Position numbers and translations under genes: made by a program. From positions 124,001 to 188,000 of the forward strand of contig MU623386.1 in NCBI GenBank assembly GCA_025201765.1: a stretch of DNA of 64,000 nucleotides. Direction: 5' to 3'. Within the stretch, counting starts at the first letter, position 1; each line of letters starts with the position of its first letter. The notes below the pieces were generated by a model. That model did not search any database and was not told the origin of the DNA. It saw only the letters and a list, made by a program, of their open reading frames with translations. Shown one piece after another: positions 32,101-45,599 of this stretch. This DNA comes from Daldinia sp. FL1419 (taxonomy: Eukaryota; Ascomycota; Sordariomycetes; Xylariales; Hypoxylaceae).

Positions 32101-34555
32101 GAATACGGGCCGCCTTATCGAGTCATCCAAAAAGCTCCTCAAGGTTGATGATGCGAGACGCAGCAACCTTACTCCTCAGGACGTTATTCCAGAGGTGAAG
32201 AGAATATTGGACCAAATGGTTGTAGTTCGCGGCGGGGACCCAGTGTCCAGAGAAGCCGACGAGAACTCAACGAGGCTATTTAAGGCTTTACTCCGTTCGC
32301 GATTGGCGTACAAACGTCTTGCGGTGCATCACCGCCTAGATAAATTGGCTTTCCGCCACGTCATTGGCGAATTGATAGGCCGATGGTCCAGGGCAATGGT
32401 AAATCCTGGTGAGATGGTTGGTGTGTTGGCTGCGCAATCGATTGGTGAGCCCGCAACGCAGATGACTTTGAACACATTCCATTTCACTGGTATTTCCTCG
32501 AAGAATGTCACTCTCGGTGTCCCTCGTCTTAAAGAAATTCTTAATGTCAGCGGTAATATTAAGACGCCTTCAATGTTGGTTTACTTGGATGGTAATACCT
32601 CCCAAGAGCACGCCAAGAAACTTCGAAGTGCTGTCGAACATACTAATCTCCGCTCTGTTACGGCGATGACTGAAATCTACTACGACCCCGATATTGAGTC
32701 GACACAAATCGAACAAGACGAGGATTTCGTCAGCTCATACTTCCTACTGCCTGATGATAGCCAGCCTCCCATTGAGAGACAGTCACGATGGTTACTCCGT
32801 TTCGTATTAGATCGACAAAAGATGCTTGACAAAGGTCTCACAGTCGAAGACGTTGCTATGCGCCTAAGAGAGGAATACCCTACTGATCTGGCCGTTATCT
32901 GTAGTGATAATAACGCTGATCAGCAGGTGATTCGTATTCGTCCAATGCCGGAGGACAAAGATGATCCGGATAAGACAATTGAAGACGATGTGATGCTTAA
33001 GCGTTTGGGCGAGCATCTTCTGGAGAATCTTACACTCCGTGGAATTAAGGGCATTGAGCGAGCCTTCCTGAATAAAGGAACGAAGATTGCCATCGATAAG
33101 AGCGGTGCACTCATTCAGTCGAAGGATAACCCACTCTGTGAGGAGTGGTACCTCGATACTACCGGCACAGCTCTGCGAGATGTTTTGGCGGTTCCCGGGG
33201 TAGATGCTAGACGTACAATGACGAACGATTTATGGCAAACTGTGGAAGTTTTCGGTATCGAAGCTGCTCGATCTGCCCTTCTCAACGAATTAAGACGAGT
33301 GCTGGCTTTCGACGGTTCGTACGTCAACGAGAGGCATCTTTCCCTCCTGGTTGATGTTATGACATACCGAGGCAGTATTGCAGCGGTTACACGACATGGT
33401 ATTAACAGGTCTGATACTGGTGCCTTGATGAGATGTTCATTTGAGGAAACCGTCGAGATTCTTTTGGAAGCAGCTGCAATGGGTGAAGTCGACGACTGCA
33501 GAGGTATTTCTCAGAACGTTATGCTCGGTCAGCTTGCTCCTATGGGGACGGGTCACCTTGATGTTTTCTTAGATCCCAAGATGCTTGAGACAGTCATTTC
33601 AGATAATTCCAGGATGGGGTTGATGCCTGGAATGACCATGAAAGGAGGCTCGATCGAAGGGGCTGCTACTCCGTACGACACCGGTTCACCGATGGCCGAC
33701 TCCGGCTACGGAATATCTCTGGCCTCTCCATCCATGGGTATGGGCAATTTCTCTCCGATTGTTGGAGCCGGCTCCGACTCTCCTTCAGGTTTCGGAACGG
33801 AATACGGAGGATTTGGAAGTGCCAGTCCATACGGGGGACGAAGCCCCGGGGCAACGAGTCCATTCTCTGGCGGTGCCTCTCCTTCTTCGCCATTCAGCAG
33901 TTATGGCACTGGTAGCTATTCTCCAAGCTCACCTAGCGGTGGCTATTCGCCGGCATCACCGATGATGGGAGGTCAACTCAGCACCTCGCCAAGTTTCAGT
34001 CCATCCTCGCCGTCCTTCTCCCCAAGCTCACCGCAGTTCAGAGGTACAAGCCCATCGAGTCCAAGCTACAGCCCTACGTCGCCTGTCTACTCGCCCACGT
34101 CTCCCACGTCTCCAAGACATTATTCTCCATCTTCACCTAATATGAATTCACCGACGTCGCCAAGTTACTCGCCGACGAGTCCTGCCTATAGCCCTACATC
34201 TCCCCATCATGGAGGTGCTACTTCACCCAACTATTCTCCTGTTTCGCCGAATTATTCACCGACTTCCCCAACGGGCTATTCGCCGACAAGCCCGCTCCAC
34301 AGAGCTCCAGGAGCACAGCAATCCCCCACGAGTCCTAAATACTCGCCCACGGTCAGTCCCTAATCTAATTTATTACTATTATCTAAACTTTGTACTAACC
34401 TATGTCCAGTCTCCTCAATATTCGCCTAGAACTCCCGGTGCTGGCGGAAATACGAGCCCTAAGTTGTACGTTCCAACATTTATTCTTTTTAAGTCGTACG
34501 ATAGGAAAAGACTAACAATTACAATAGCTCTCCAACTTCTCCCAAGGGTGATTAA
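29128..34555 (+). CDS. RPB1: RNA polymerase II largest subunit
   Basis: The catalytic subunit of RNA polymerase II, 1749 aa in four exons: 29128-29484, 29543-34351, 34410-34465 and 34528-34555. The clamp zinc site begins FKCATCLEPMAECNGHFGH (C69, C72, C79, H82) with a second pair at C109/C112. The active-centre motif NADFDGDEMN places the Mg-binding aspartates at D492, D494 and D496. Bridge- and trigger-loop segments ([31 protein letters not shown]) are intact. The C-terminal domain from about residue 1560 has about 15 aromatic-Ser-Pro heptads, seven of them YSPTSPx. Introns 2 and 3 interrupt this domain, and the last residues read FSPTSPKGD. Retention of intron 2 would stop translation after TVSP. 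The start follows CAAG and matches homologous N-termini. Confidence 0.97.
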
Positions 34556-36222
34556 GTCACTTGTGCATAATAAGCACCCACGGCGTCTTGCGTATCTTTT
34601 ACACATCTGCATTTAAGGGGTTCTCGTTCAACTTTATTTCTCATACTCTGGTAGCCTTCTACTCCCAAGGGCCCTAATGCATCACCATAGAGGAAAGACG
34701 ATTTCCCTTTCCGGCGTTCATATTACGACGATATCTTTCCAAGACTAGAGTAAGAAATGGTTTTCAAACGACAGAAATCGCCCAAAAAATTCTAGGCATA
34801 GGGGAGGGAAGAGGGTGGTTCCATTTTCCCCCTTAGGGAGGAATACGATTTGTACAACTAGCGAGAGAGGAAAAGTGACATTATCAACTCTTTTAAATCG
34901 TTGCTTTATGACTCGGTCTGTTTTTTTATTGCGTTTCTTTTTTTTTTTTTTTTTCGCGCATGCTACACCTTAGTGGTAACCGATGGGCGGCAGATTGAGC
35001 TTCACCTTTTTTTTTTCCCACCCCCGCGCTACGTATCAAGTTCTCGAGAGGTCTGAGTTTAGTTAATAAGGACTGCCCTAGGGAGGCGTAAAAGAAGAAA
35101 AAAATGACGGCGATGAGATGAGAAAGAGCTACGAGGTGGTGGGTTCTGGATGATTTAGGCTGATTAGGCAGTTAGAGCATCATACCCCCCATAGTAAATG
35201 CAAAGTGCCTCCATTAACTTAATAATCGTCTTTCGTAAGCTACCTATCATATGAATATTGATACTGGGTTAAGGGTAGTTATAATTACTAGGTACTATAA
35301 AACTTGGTAGGAATTTGGAAAATCATGCTTGGTGCGCAAGTGAAGAACGAACCGACCAACGGCCTATTCGTAATTACGATTCCTGTTCCTATTACTACTA
35401 CTATTATTATTATCTTCTACGAGAACGCCGCGCGGACGTGGACGTAGAAGGGTTTGGCGTCCAGGGTAAGATTGAATGAATTATAGTATACAGTATGCGA
35501 AAACGAATATACGTGCATACGCATGGATCGACGTGATCCTATCTATCCGTCTGCTCATATATTACGTGTTTCTTTCGCCCTGGCTGTCCGTGTGCAACCA
35601 TGTGTCTGACTATCTCTCAAGTGTGCCCACGCGTGGATGGCATGGTAGTATCCCAAGATCCACCACGTTGGCTCGGGTTCCTAGGGAACCATTTTACAAG
35701 TCACAGGCAGATCTAGGTATAGCGGAAGTATGTAAGTAGGATATACCTACCTATATGTCAGCGTCGAATGGGGGGAAGGGGGGAGACGGGGGCCAGTTTC
35801 AGAGTAGCTCCAGCTTCCGTGGGTGCTGCGAAAATACGGCACCTCGGTTTTGGATTTGGAGATGGAATGCTTTCTGCATGTATGATGTATGATGTAGGCG
35901 TAAGGGTAGGCGTGTATGTATGTCAGATTGAGAGGGAAAAGATTCCACCCACCCTTAGTTAGGGGTTATAGGGACGCTGGTAAGGTATAACGGTATTATA
36001 CCATTTTAACATGGGGCTTCGGCTGTGATGGGGTCCTTGATTGTTTGAGCTTGGTGGTTTTGCCTCTCACATACAGCCTTTTGGTCGGTGACACTGCGTC
36101 GGGTCCGGTAGATGAATGAATTTGGCACGGAAATATGTAGAGAAGCGATCCCACGTCGCGTCTAGGCGAGAGACGTGAGCCCGCGTTTCATGTTTTAGTT
36201 GCCCTATTCGATGCTTCGTAGT

Positions 36223-36270
36223 GGTGGAATAATGGAATGGTGGAATGGTGGAATGGTGGAATAGTGGAAG
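36223..36270. repeat. 8-bp minisatellite, GGTGGAAT x6
   Basis: Six adjacent 8-bp units, GGTGGAAT with single-base variants in units 2 and 6. Confidence 0.95.
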
Positions 36271-39200
36271 GTGGTGGCGGCCGGCGCGTAAAAAAAAATA
36301 ATTAATAGACGAATTAATCGTCTGCCGTCTAGACTAAATCTAGGCCACGCGAACCTTGAGAATCCTTCGCCCCCGGAGTGAGAGCAGAAAATATGTACAA
36401 GAGTACTGAGTAATGCATAAGACACATGGCACTCCCCTATTCTCTCAGGGATGAGTAAGATTCCGATTGGGGTCCGGGGATGATCATGGCAACGTGGGAA
36501 AGCCTTTCCCAACACGATAAGATTTAGAAGATCGAAGTTGACGTAAAGCTGGGATCTGGAACCGTAGGGCTGAGAAGATGGTGTGCGGTGGCTTTGGGGT
36601 CCGGTTCGCCAACGGCACTTCGCGGCGGGCTATGCAACGGTGGCTTAGGGGATCGAGGCACAATACACCCTAAGCACATTGAACTTCTCCAATTTTGCCC
36701 AACTAGTTCCCACGAACCGGGGGTTAGCTGAGCACCCAGAGAAGTATGTATGTCACCCCGACCTATGTGTTAGTACAATTATAGAATCTGTATCCAACCC
36801 GGCTAGATGAGTCCATCGGCGAATGGTATTCTGTGCGGAAACGGCCTCGTGGTTTAGGCAAGTTGTCAAAATATGATATAGGTACTTTTCTTAGTAGTAA
36901 TTCTGGTTGTTGGCGGTTAGGTACGCCATCTAATCTGACCGCTTCCTTTCCTTACACTTTAGGTGGCCTCGGGTTGATCATGGGGATTTAGGCATAATCA
37001 TATAATTCTTGAAGGCGGCGATCAAGGCTGACTGCGATGTAAACGATTCGAGAAGTCATCCCGACACCGTTTTCTGCTATCAATGGTGCCCTAGCCATGC
37101 AGCATATTAGCCTGAATCGGCGGTTGTCACTCGGGATAGCTTCGCTGCCGATGACGAGCAATCTCATTCGACCGAGCGGTTGTGACGTTCCCCGTGCGGC
37201 CGAAAACTACGAAAACCCGATCGACCTGCACAGCGGCGGTTGGACACGCGCCGAAGGATTGAACGTGCAGAAGATCTGACGGGGGTTGGGTGTGTATATA
37301 AATTTGATCGCTCAGGAATCAGACGTTGGCAGGGTTGTATTCGTTGGCATCGAGGAGATGATCGAGATGAAATGAACTACTCCTTTCCTACATCCTGCTT
37401 ACGTTTTGAGATACTAGTTCTTCATGCGACTATAGACAAAGTATCGTGTAGATTAGCTGATATTGCTATTATGTCTCAGCCCATGATATAGTCAATAGTC
37501 GGGCTAGTTCTTAGGTTTGCTATAGGGAGCCTCGATATTACCAATGCTATTCTATACGCGGATCCTCCTACTCGCTCGTCGGGCGACCCGGAGACTGGTC
37601 TGTAAACGAATTAACCCAGTCCCGGCGGATAGGTCAGAAACGCGCCCAGGTAAGCTCAACATTTCAGTTCAGCACGGGGTGGCAGGTCCCAGAACTGCAA
37701 GATTATTAGTGAAGTTACCTCTAGTCCCTAAGCTTGGCTGGTCTACAAAAATTTTAGAAAATGAGATATCCGATGATGAGGAGCCTAGAGAAACGCCGCC
37801 AGGCGAGTTGATCGAGTATACGACAACTATCAGGTGTTAGAGAGTTGCGATTGTGATAGTACCTGTACGACAAACAATTTTCCTTCTTGGAAAAGATGTT
37901 CTCCTTAGGTATCTAGCCCCAAGGCTAGCGGGTAGCAAGAAAATAAGCTATAGATGCGGCGAGGAGAATATCACGCCGACTCGGGAACTCTCTTACTCTA
38001 TCCAGAGCCCAAGGGTGTAAGTCGGAAGGTTTCTAAACCTAGCGCATTCTTGATCAGACGCTTCGCGGCCTGACTCAACAAAACTACTGAATTTCGTCAA
38101 GAGTATATTTTCTAGGCTTGGTAGAACGAAGGGTTGCTGGAAAGACCTAACCTGCCGGTTTGAGTGGAGGGTGCAACGTCGGAAGGGAGTCGGACGTAAG
38201 AACAGGTGTTCAAGATGTTCCGTATGACAGGAAGTAAGATTCTGCTCTATCCGTTTGACATGGCGTCGAGCTAATTACCTGCATGATATCGGCCCACCAT
38301 CGCACTTCATCAGCACAGCATAGTTGGATCGTGCACTAGGGCATCACGATTGACCAAGCTGATACACTACCTACCTGGGTAGGTACTAAGGTAGATACCC
38401 AACAGCTTTCACAGGTGACTCGGGATAAGTGCAGTAACCATTGGTCAGATATGGTGATGCCTTGTACATCGCAGCCGCATTGGTGATTTAGGCATAATTC
38501 TGCCCTATTGCACATTTCACACACTGCATCGTAATCCGACAAATCGAATATTTCGATACGGTACTACTAGCAAGGCAAACGACCGGATTGACGAATTGTG
38601 AATCGTACCCGGCTCCGCAAAGTTAAAACCACTTCAAGATTGGCGAATAGGACCGGGAGCGGCACTTTGAGTGATTGTGGAACTTCCCCCTTGTTCCGTC
38701 CATCTCTGCGAAGCTTGCGCTTTTGAAAGAGAAATGATGTTCTCCGGTGAGTTGGGTTGGCAACCTAGGTGGTCCATCTAACTCAAAACGCGCAAACTAG
38801 GGGCCGATCGAGGTGGCCTATAGCTCTGATACAAGGCTGATACAAGGCTGACAGGGCAAGTTTCGATGAAGTTAATGTTATAGGGCAAGCCTAATATGAC
38901 TTCATCTTGTATAGCTCGTGTAGCGCAACCAATCCGGAGCCTGATAAGTTGTTCCGTTGTTTATCGAATTCAAAACGATTCAGGGGTGTCGAGCATATGT
39001 GTTGTGTTATCTCAAGTAGTCATATGGCAAGAATATAATCCCTGAAACTAATGTAAGAACGTAAGGCTAGTAAATAACCGAGAAGGCAGCCTATTCCATT
39101 TTCATTCTTCGGAGTTGGCGCTATTGTAGACGCCTTGGAGAGTTTTCACAACCGCTCTGGAGAATGTTATTGGCTGTTGAAACGCCATAACCGCCATACG

Positions 39201-40452
39201 TTTAAATTGTCCTGAAGCTGCAAGGGGTCATGTCATGCATGATGCGATGAAAGAATGCAGGGGTAATTGCGTCTCTTGTTCGGGATGAGCTACCAGGTTT
39301 AACGGGAAGGAATCCGTTCTAGCCGATCTATGACGGCAACGACGTAGGCAGTAGTGACAAATACCCCTTACAGGCAGACGAGTCATCTACATAGTAGGCA
39401 GCGAACTTCCGATTTGATTTGATCGATCCCGCTCCATTAGTCAGTACATTGTCCCGATGGGGGTTTTAGACGCAGCCTCCCATCGTTCTCCGAGGTTGGT
39501 ATTGAAAGATAACCAAATAGGCTGCCGACGACGGGTTGCATAGGAGTAGTAAGGACTCATCTGAGTCGCACAATACTAGCAACGGGACATAATGATACGG
39601 AGAGATAAGAGAAGAGAAGAGGATAAAGGTGACAATGAGAGGTAGGTTGCCTCGGGGAAGACCAAAAGCTCGTAAAGACGTTGTGTAATCCGATACCTCA
39701 GGTCATCGTCGGCCCGAGCTGCATACATGTGGGCGAAGTTAAAAAGACACGATGCAACTGAATGTACGGCCGTGTAGGGTTGTTATTGGTCGGCGAACCG
39801 CAATAAACGAATGTCATTCCAGCTATGATCTATGCCGGATGGCCATTGGGTATGGGAATACGGAGAATCTAGACCTATTAGCTTTATCAAGGCATAGGTA
39901 CTCTTTGGTGCCGTATTATGTACGATTGTGCAGTTTGATATTTGATATATACCTACATAGGTATGTTGTTAATGTGTGGGGGGACGCAAATCAGCTCTGT
40001 CCCAAGAAGAAAAAGAGCATGGAGAGAAAGTGAGATCTGATAGTTCCCCTTAATTACATTTTCTAAAACCCCCACTAAGGGAGGTCCACATCCTAATGAT
40101 CCCATAGGGGTTTGATAAAGTAATATTAATTCAGCTGTTGTAAAGGTGTTAAGGTTTTAAGCAATCAATTACGTAGAAGCACCTGCTTCCTACGTACCTA
40201 GGTAACTACCCCATGAAATACGTACCTACATCGGCTAGGTAGGTACCTAGGTAACAACTGCCGCTGCCGCCAGGCACGCAAGGGACAAACCTACCGGAGA
40301 TGCAGCTCTTACCTGATCTGGATTAGGTCATAAAATCATCTACTCTAGCTACAGCAACTTCTCTCAGAAATCCACCCATCAAACATAAGTGCATTTCAAA
40401 TATTAGCCTTTTTTCATATATTTATATTTATAAAATAAAATAAAAATTATTA

Positions 40453-40483
40453 TTTTTTTTTTTTTAAAAAAAAAAAAAAAACA
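40453..40483. repeat. T14-A17 inverted homopolymer tract
   Basis: Fourteen T followed directly by seventeen A, inside a longer AT-only stretch from about 40423. It can fold as an A:T hairpin in single-stranded form. Confidence 0.9.
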
Positions 40484-41456
40484 TTTGCTTGCACCTTATT
40501 AATCACATGATACATCGCGGATGCGAGTAGTCCTTCATTATCTGCAATACCTGCAATATCTACATTACGATCCACGACCACCGTAGGATTCTTCCAATGA
40601 GGCGTATTCCCCTTTACGACGTCAGCTTTGCCATCTCATCGCTTTCCAAGACCCTTTTTTACAATGTTCCGGACTGGCCGCCAACACTACTTGTTGGTTA
40701 CCAAGTGATCCCGCTCATTGCGACCCAACCGACATTACAAGGCTGCTCTGCTTCCCTAAATATACTGACACATATTCTACCCTGCATTGATTAAACCTGT
40801 GCCTTCGGGTACGTGCTTCTGACCGCGGAATTGGCCGTTATACTTCCATTCCGTGTGTTCGGTTGAGTCGTGTCACGTTTTACGGCCGCAACTCGACCAC
40901 ATGTAGCTAGCCGTTTCTGCCATGCCATTCGACGCAAATTTCGGTGAATACTTGTTGTATAAGAAAAAAAAATCGCCATGATGAAAAGAACAGATAGATA
41001 TAGATAAATGTGATTAATTGAAAGGAAATCAAGGGCTGTCTGAAATTATCCCACAAGTAGAACATCTAATAACTTTTCAAACCCGAACCCCTAATAACCT
41101 ATGCCACGACATCGCGGGTTCCGAATCGAAGAATTTGCAGGCAGGAAAAAGAGAGGAGTCGACGGGGGGGGAAATATTCCACTATGCCACAGCTTCGAGG
41201 GAGTGTAGCACCGTCAAACACTGACACCAGGCCAGATCTTGGACAACATCGGGTAACAAAATAGGAAAATTCAGGTATCTATGCGATCGCTCGCAAATTG
41301 CTCTTCCATCCTACCATCCGCGCTCCCCAACCATTTATATGAATCCGTATTTGTGAGACAGCCATGAGAGAATATTCTAGAGATGAGAACAAGTTAGCGT
41401 AAAAAAGCTCCAAGACAGTTACGTCCTGAATATGAGGCTCACGTGTCTGTCTTTCG

Positions 41457-41609
41457 TTAAGCATGATCATCGCATGGACCATCGTTAGAGCTGGATATGT
41501 AGGCCACTCCCTTGGAGCATTGTCCCAGAGCGTTCGGCGACTCGGCGCAAGGAGCGTTGAGAGGCTTGGTGCAGCCGCACGAGTACTTTACTTGGTAGAC
41601 TTTGCACAT
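41457..41609 (-). CDS. Small cysteine-rich protein, hypothetical
   Basis: A 50-aa open frame below usual ORF length limits. It begins MCKVYQVKYSCGC and contains further cysteines in APCAESP, LGQCSKG and DGPCDDHA, six cysteines in 50 residues (positions 2, 11, 13, 21, 31, 46). There is no signal peptide. The MC-start with a Y-x-C-G-C turn resembles short cysteine-rich proteins that are common and mostly uncharacterised in ascomycetes; this is from memory and is not a family assignment. Support comes from the CA- and CT-rich leader on the minus strand (about 41860-41780) and a TATAAAT element at 41904-41898. The stop TAA lies at 41457-41459. A 5' UTR intron or a further 3' exon cannot be excluded. 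Confidence 0.5.
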   Translation of the reverse strand: MCKVYQVKYSCGCTKPLNAPCAESPNALGQCSKGVAYISSSNDGPCDDHA

Positions 41610-41897
41610 GATGAACTATCTAGATTGTCTAGAACTGAAGAGCTTGCGAGAAGATCGGTTTTGTTGAGCGTCTGAATTTTCTGGTTCTCTAGTTAATAAA
41701 AATCCATACTATCTTGGATGTGATAGACGAACCAATAGGTTGAATCTTCGGAAAGAGCTATTCTGAACAGAATAGCTAATATGGTGCGACAAGAGCTGTT
41801 ACTAGAGTTGACTCGAGCTGTTTTGAGGTCGGTGTTGACTGGAGAGTGTGAGTTGTGAGGAACAAGATATGAGTCTCGTAGCGGGTGGAAGCGTGTA

Positions 41898-41904
41898 ATT
41901 TATA
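41898..41904 (-). promoter_or_regulatory. Putative TATA box of the small cysteine-rich gene
   Basis: TATAAAT on the minus strand, about 290 bp before the ATG and 30-40 bp before a CA/CT-rich leader-like stretch. Positional inference only. Confidence 0.4.
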
Positions 41905-44178
41905 GATGCAGAGAAGGTTCGTGAGATACCTTGAAATCGGATGAGTAAAATGTATATATGTTAGATCCCTTGTTTGTTGCAAGAGGCCGACCACTCTGAG
42001 CTGAGCTGTAAGCGGATTAAGCACTTGTAGCTTCAGGTGGGCAGAGTGTGTCGAAGTCTTCGCCGCCGCAGTAGTTCAACGGAATCCCCTGTTGGAGATA
42101 TAATATCTTCCTGGACTAGAGTAACAGGTGGTGTGTGTAAATTACCTAGTGGCCGTCACCGGATCATCATGTAGGTCACCCTCCTATTTCCAACAGGTAT
42201 CTATACGACCGGAGAGCATGTAGTAGGAAGTAGAAAATGGAATATGAGGTGTATGCAGTTGGAACTCTGGATGTAGCCGCCGACCACGCGCAAGTTCTGC
42301 GGCAGCCGTTGATGCATCCGCGGGTTCGGTGGAGAAGTAGGGTTTGGAGTCGACTTTGGAACGAACCATTTGGTGTGGCCTGAACGACATCTGGTAAAAA
42401 GGTACTAGATCGTACTGTATAGTACTGGAGTTGCCGGCGTCTCCTTCTGGACAGTTCACGACGCAGGCCGAGGACTCACTCCCGCAACAGGGTCGAACTA
42501 CCCGTGGACAAAGCAGGGGTATTGCGGCGTTCCGATCAGGGCAGATAAAATAGGAACTGGTGGAGAGGAATATAAAATGAGTTGAGCTGGAGCTGGACCA
42601 GTAAGCAAGCGAATGTGGACGTCTAAAAGGTCAGGTAGTCCAAAGGCTTCTTCATCACCCAGCAGATCCGATTAGGCAATGTAGGGATGGACAACGTCTG
42701 CCCTAGCATGTAGAAATAGGCGTCTGACAGGTCCCTACCAAATCAGTTGGCAGTAGACGCGAATGATCCTGGGGCTATTGCGTTTGCTTGTTCCTTTGAT
42801 TGTAACCGTTGGCTGCGTCGATTTCACCATTATACCTAGTTACTATCATGTGTCACCACATCGCCGCTGGGGACCGGACAGCACATGGGTATCCAACAAT
42901 AGTACAATAGTAGTAAGGACTGTTCTTACTATCCTATCCTATCGAAGGATCTCATAGAGCACTTGGCTAGTCGAAAAGCCCCCGAGGCGTGATCGAGGTG
43001 TTAGGGCTAGCCCAGGAGCGCCACAAAGGCAGAGCTCAATGTTTGCGGTACGAGGGTAACTAGGATATCGGAACCGACAAGTTATTTGGGGTGAAGGAGT
43101 TACGTACTTAGTCCGTACATCTTTTCCCGATTGCTTTGCCCTGGTCTAACTCCAAGGGTCCATTGAAGTGGGCCAGATGAGAGACAAAAAGAACTAGATC
43201 TAGATACTGGGTGTGTAAAAGGTGTCTAAGATGAAAAGGGAAAGGGTAAAAAAAAGAAAATTAAAGAAAATTTGAAAGAAATATAAAATAAAATAATAGA
43301 AAAATCTGGACGGGTGTCCTTCCCGTTGGGACCTAGGTACCGAGCATGCCTACGGCATGTGTCAAAGAGGTAAAGCATTAATACCCCTGGCATGAGAAAA
43401 TCCATGGTCGGGTTTGTGCCACTCTACATCGGAGTGGCTTTATCGACAAGATCCAACGTCCATGAGAATAAATAGAGGTGAGATGGGAAGAAAAATAACG
43501 GAAGAAATAAACCAAAAATCTGGGGGCATAAAGTTTTAGTTTCGGTACGTACCTATAAATTACCTAGGTAGGTACGGCACGTATTATGTACCTACCTAGG
43601 TGTATAATATAAAGCTTTAGAATAGCAAGGAAGGAGTTAAGAGATTACATAGTGAGAGTATTTAGGGCAAGAGGTCCAAGCCTGTATGTAACGTGGGAAT
43701 TGGGTACAGTACCTATGCACCTACCTTATGTAGCAACTGCACCTTGGGCAGGAGGTAGGTTTGGGGTACATAATTACTTAAAATTAGGCTTTAGTTCCTT
43801 AAAACATCCCTAAAATGCTCACCCGCATTTCATCGTACATGTACCTAAATAGGTATGTTCCTACATTAGGTAACCAACTATGTCTAAACCTACCTAATGC
43901 ATTCCATTATGTATGCACCTAGACCATGTACCTACAGTAATATATCCAATGTATAATACCTATGCGTACCCGTAGACGCACCTGTGGACCTACTTCATAG
44001 GTACCTAATATAGGTATTGTGCAACAAACCTTGAAAACTTAACAAACGCCCTCCAACTTTTCTACTTCCCGGATATCATGCCTGCATTATAAATGATACA
44101 AACAAGTGGTTTCCCACGCCCTCGTAGCACGCGAAAAGGTCGATTGCAGGAGGAACCGGGAGATAAATTGTCAGAGTC

Positions 44179-44204
44179 AAAAAAAAAAAAAAAAAAAAAA
44201 AAAA
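44179..44204. repeat. A26 homopolymer
   Basis: Twenty-six consecutive A residues about 90 bp before the ATG at 44292. It could be a retroposed poly-A tail or a simple slippage product. Confidence 0.95.
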
Positions 44205-45599
44205 TACCCGATACGTGATACTAAACTTCCAACTCCTCTGGCCCCCATCCAGCAACCAGTAACCAGCTATCATCAGCATCCACTCATCACCATGTCTCAT
44301 GCAGAGAACATTCTCTCGCCCAAATTCACAGAAGAACGGTAATCATTTTCAGGAGTATTATTTCCAGAAGCCTTCTCGACGCCACCTTCATACGGCCCCC
44401 TTGATACCAATTAAATAGGTACTGAGTCGTAATTTCAATCTGCTCACCTACAGTTTCATAGGTGTAGGTGTCTCAAGTCGTCATCACCAATTTAAGCCGC
44501 AACCTCCTTAGTTACGATAATTCAAATACCCTACGACTGGGTGTATACCTACTCACCCTTAATTCGTTATTTGATTTACGAAGCATGTATATACCAGCCA
44601 AATGGGACGGGCCGGCTGCCGTTCATCTCAATCTGCCGGGCCTGTAGAAAGAAGGGATATTCTTCAGGATGACCATGCGCTAATGCTGTGGAAATCGTTC
44701 TATATGGTCTAACACTGCGCTATTATAATCCCTCTTTAGATGCAGAACAGCCCTGCATGAAGTAAGGGATAGTATCGTGTTGAGCGGGAATCTACGGCAC
44801 GTACACTCCAGTCCGCTTCCCTAGCTAACCCGTGCATCGACTACCCTCTGACCCCGAGGCTTCCTGGTGGTGGCCGTTTCCACCCGATATCTGACCCAGA
44901 CACCAGTGTTATTCCAGCTGGGTATCAGAATATAGCCGATATGGCTTCCTAGGTAGCTACCTCTTATCGATTCCATAAGTTCCAACACTATCGCGACAGT
45001 CTATATCTATTTACTAATTCGACTCGACTAATACTAATTTTCCAAGAGAGGGAATAGAAAAGATGGCTTAATTGAAGGCAGATCATAATTATAATCAAGG
45101 TACTCGAAGTGATACATATATCGGGTGGTATAGTAAATTTAGCAGCTGAATTTGATTCGCGATTTATTGGTTCCAGCCTTAGGTACTATATCGACAATAG
45201 GAAAAAAAGGGGTAAGAGGCGCAATTTCAAAAGTCCAGAATAGGTCTGGTATAACTCTTGTCCCAACCAACATATAGAAGAACAGCCTTACGGCCCACGA
45301 GTTATGCAACCATCCCTCCTCAAAGACCGTCCCGGCTGCCTTGCAGGGCTGCGGCCAGAAAAACGACCTCTCTTGACCGACAGTATCCACGAGTCGCCTC
45401 CAACGCCATGGCTCACTCATTTGACTTACAGCGAGCTTCAATCAAGTGACCCTTTAATCTCCAAAGGCCCTCGGATTCCGGCCAGCGCCAGTGCCGAATG
45501 TATAGCCGGACAACCGTCACTCTGTACTTCGTAGCGAATGACTACGACCACGGCCTTCTAGGCTGAAAGATGAGGAGCACGATAGTATACTAATATCCC

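Larger units (their letters stand above)
34556..41456. other. Gene-poor region downstream of RPB1
   Basis: 6.9 kb in which I support no gene. 34556 to about 35100 is the probable RPB1 3' UTR with long T tracts. The rest holds a six-copy 8-bp repeat at 36223-36270, a perfect AACCTAGG-flanking palindrome near 35677-35688, and TACCTAGGTA copies at 40195-40204 and 40244-40253. A T14A17 tract lies at 40453-40483. Open frames of 60-103 codons (for example 35476-35739, 36204-36515, 37097-37279, 37544-37840, 39752-40033) have no motif I recognise. The one at 37544-37840 has a polar, coding-like end (NEISDDEEPRETPPGELIEY) and is the least unlikely. Confidence 0.45.

Noticed and set aside
42184..42680. 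Minus-strand stretch that at first seemed to be one long cysteine-containing frame
   Set aside because: Re-reading the bases showed a TAG after CFVHG and a frame change. The cysteine-rich half has no ATG and no good acceptor, so no gene model holds.
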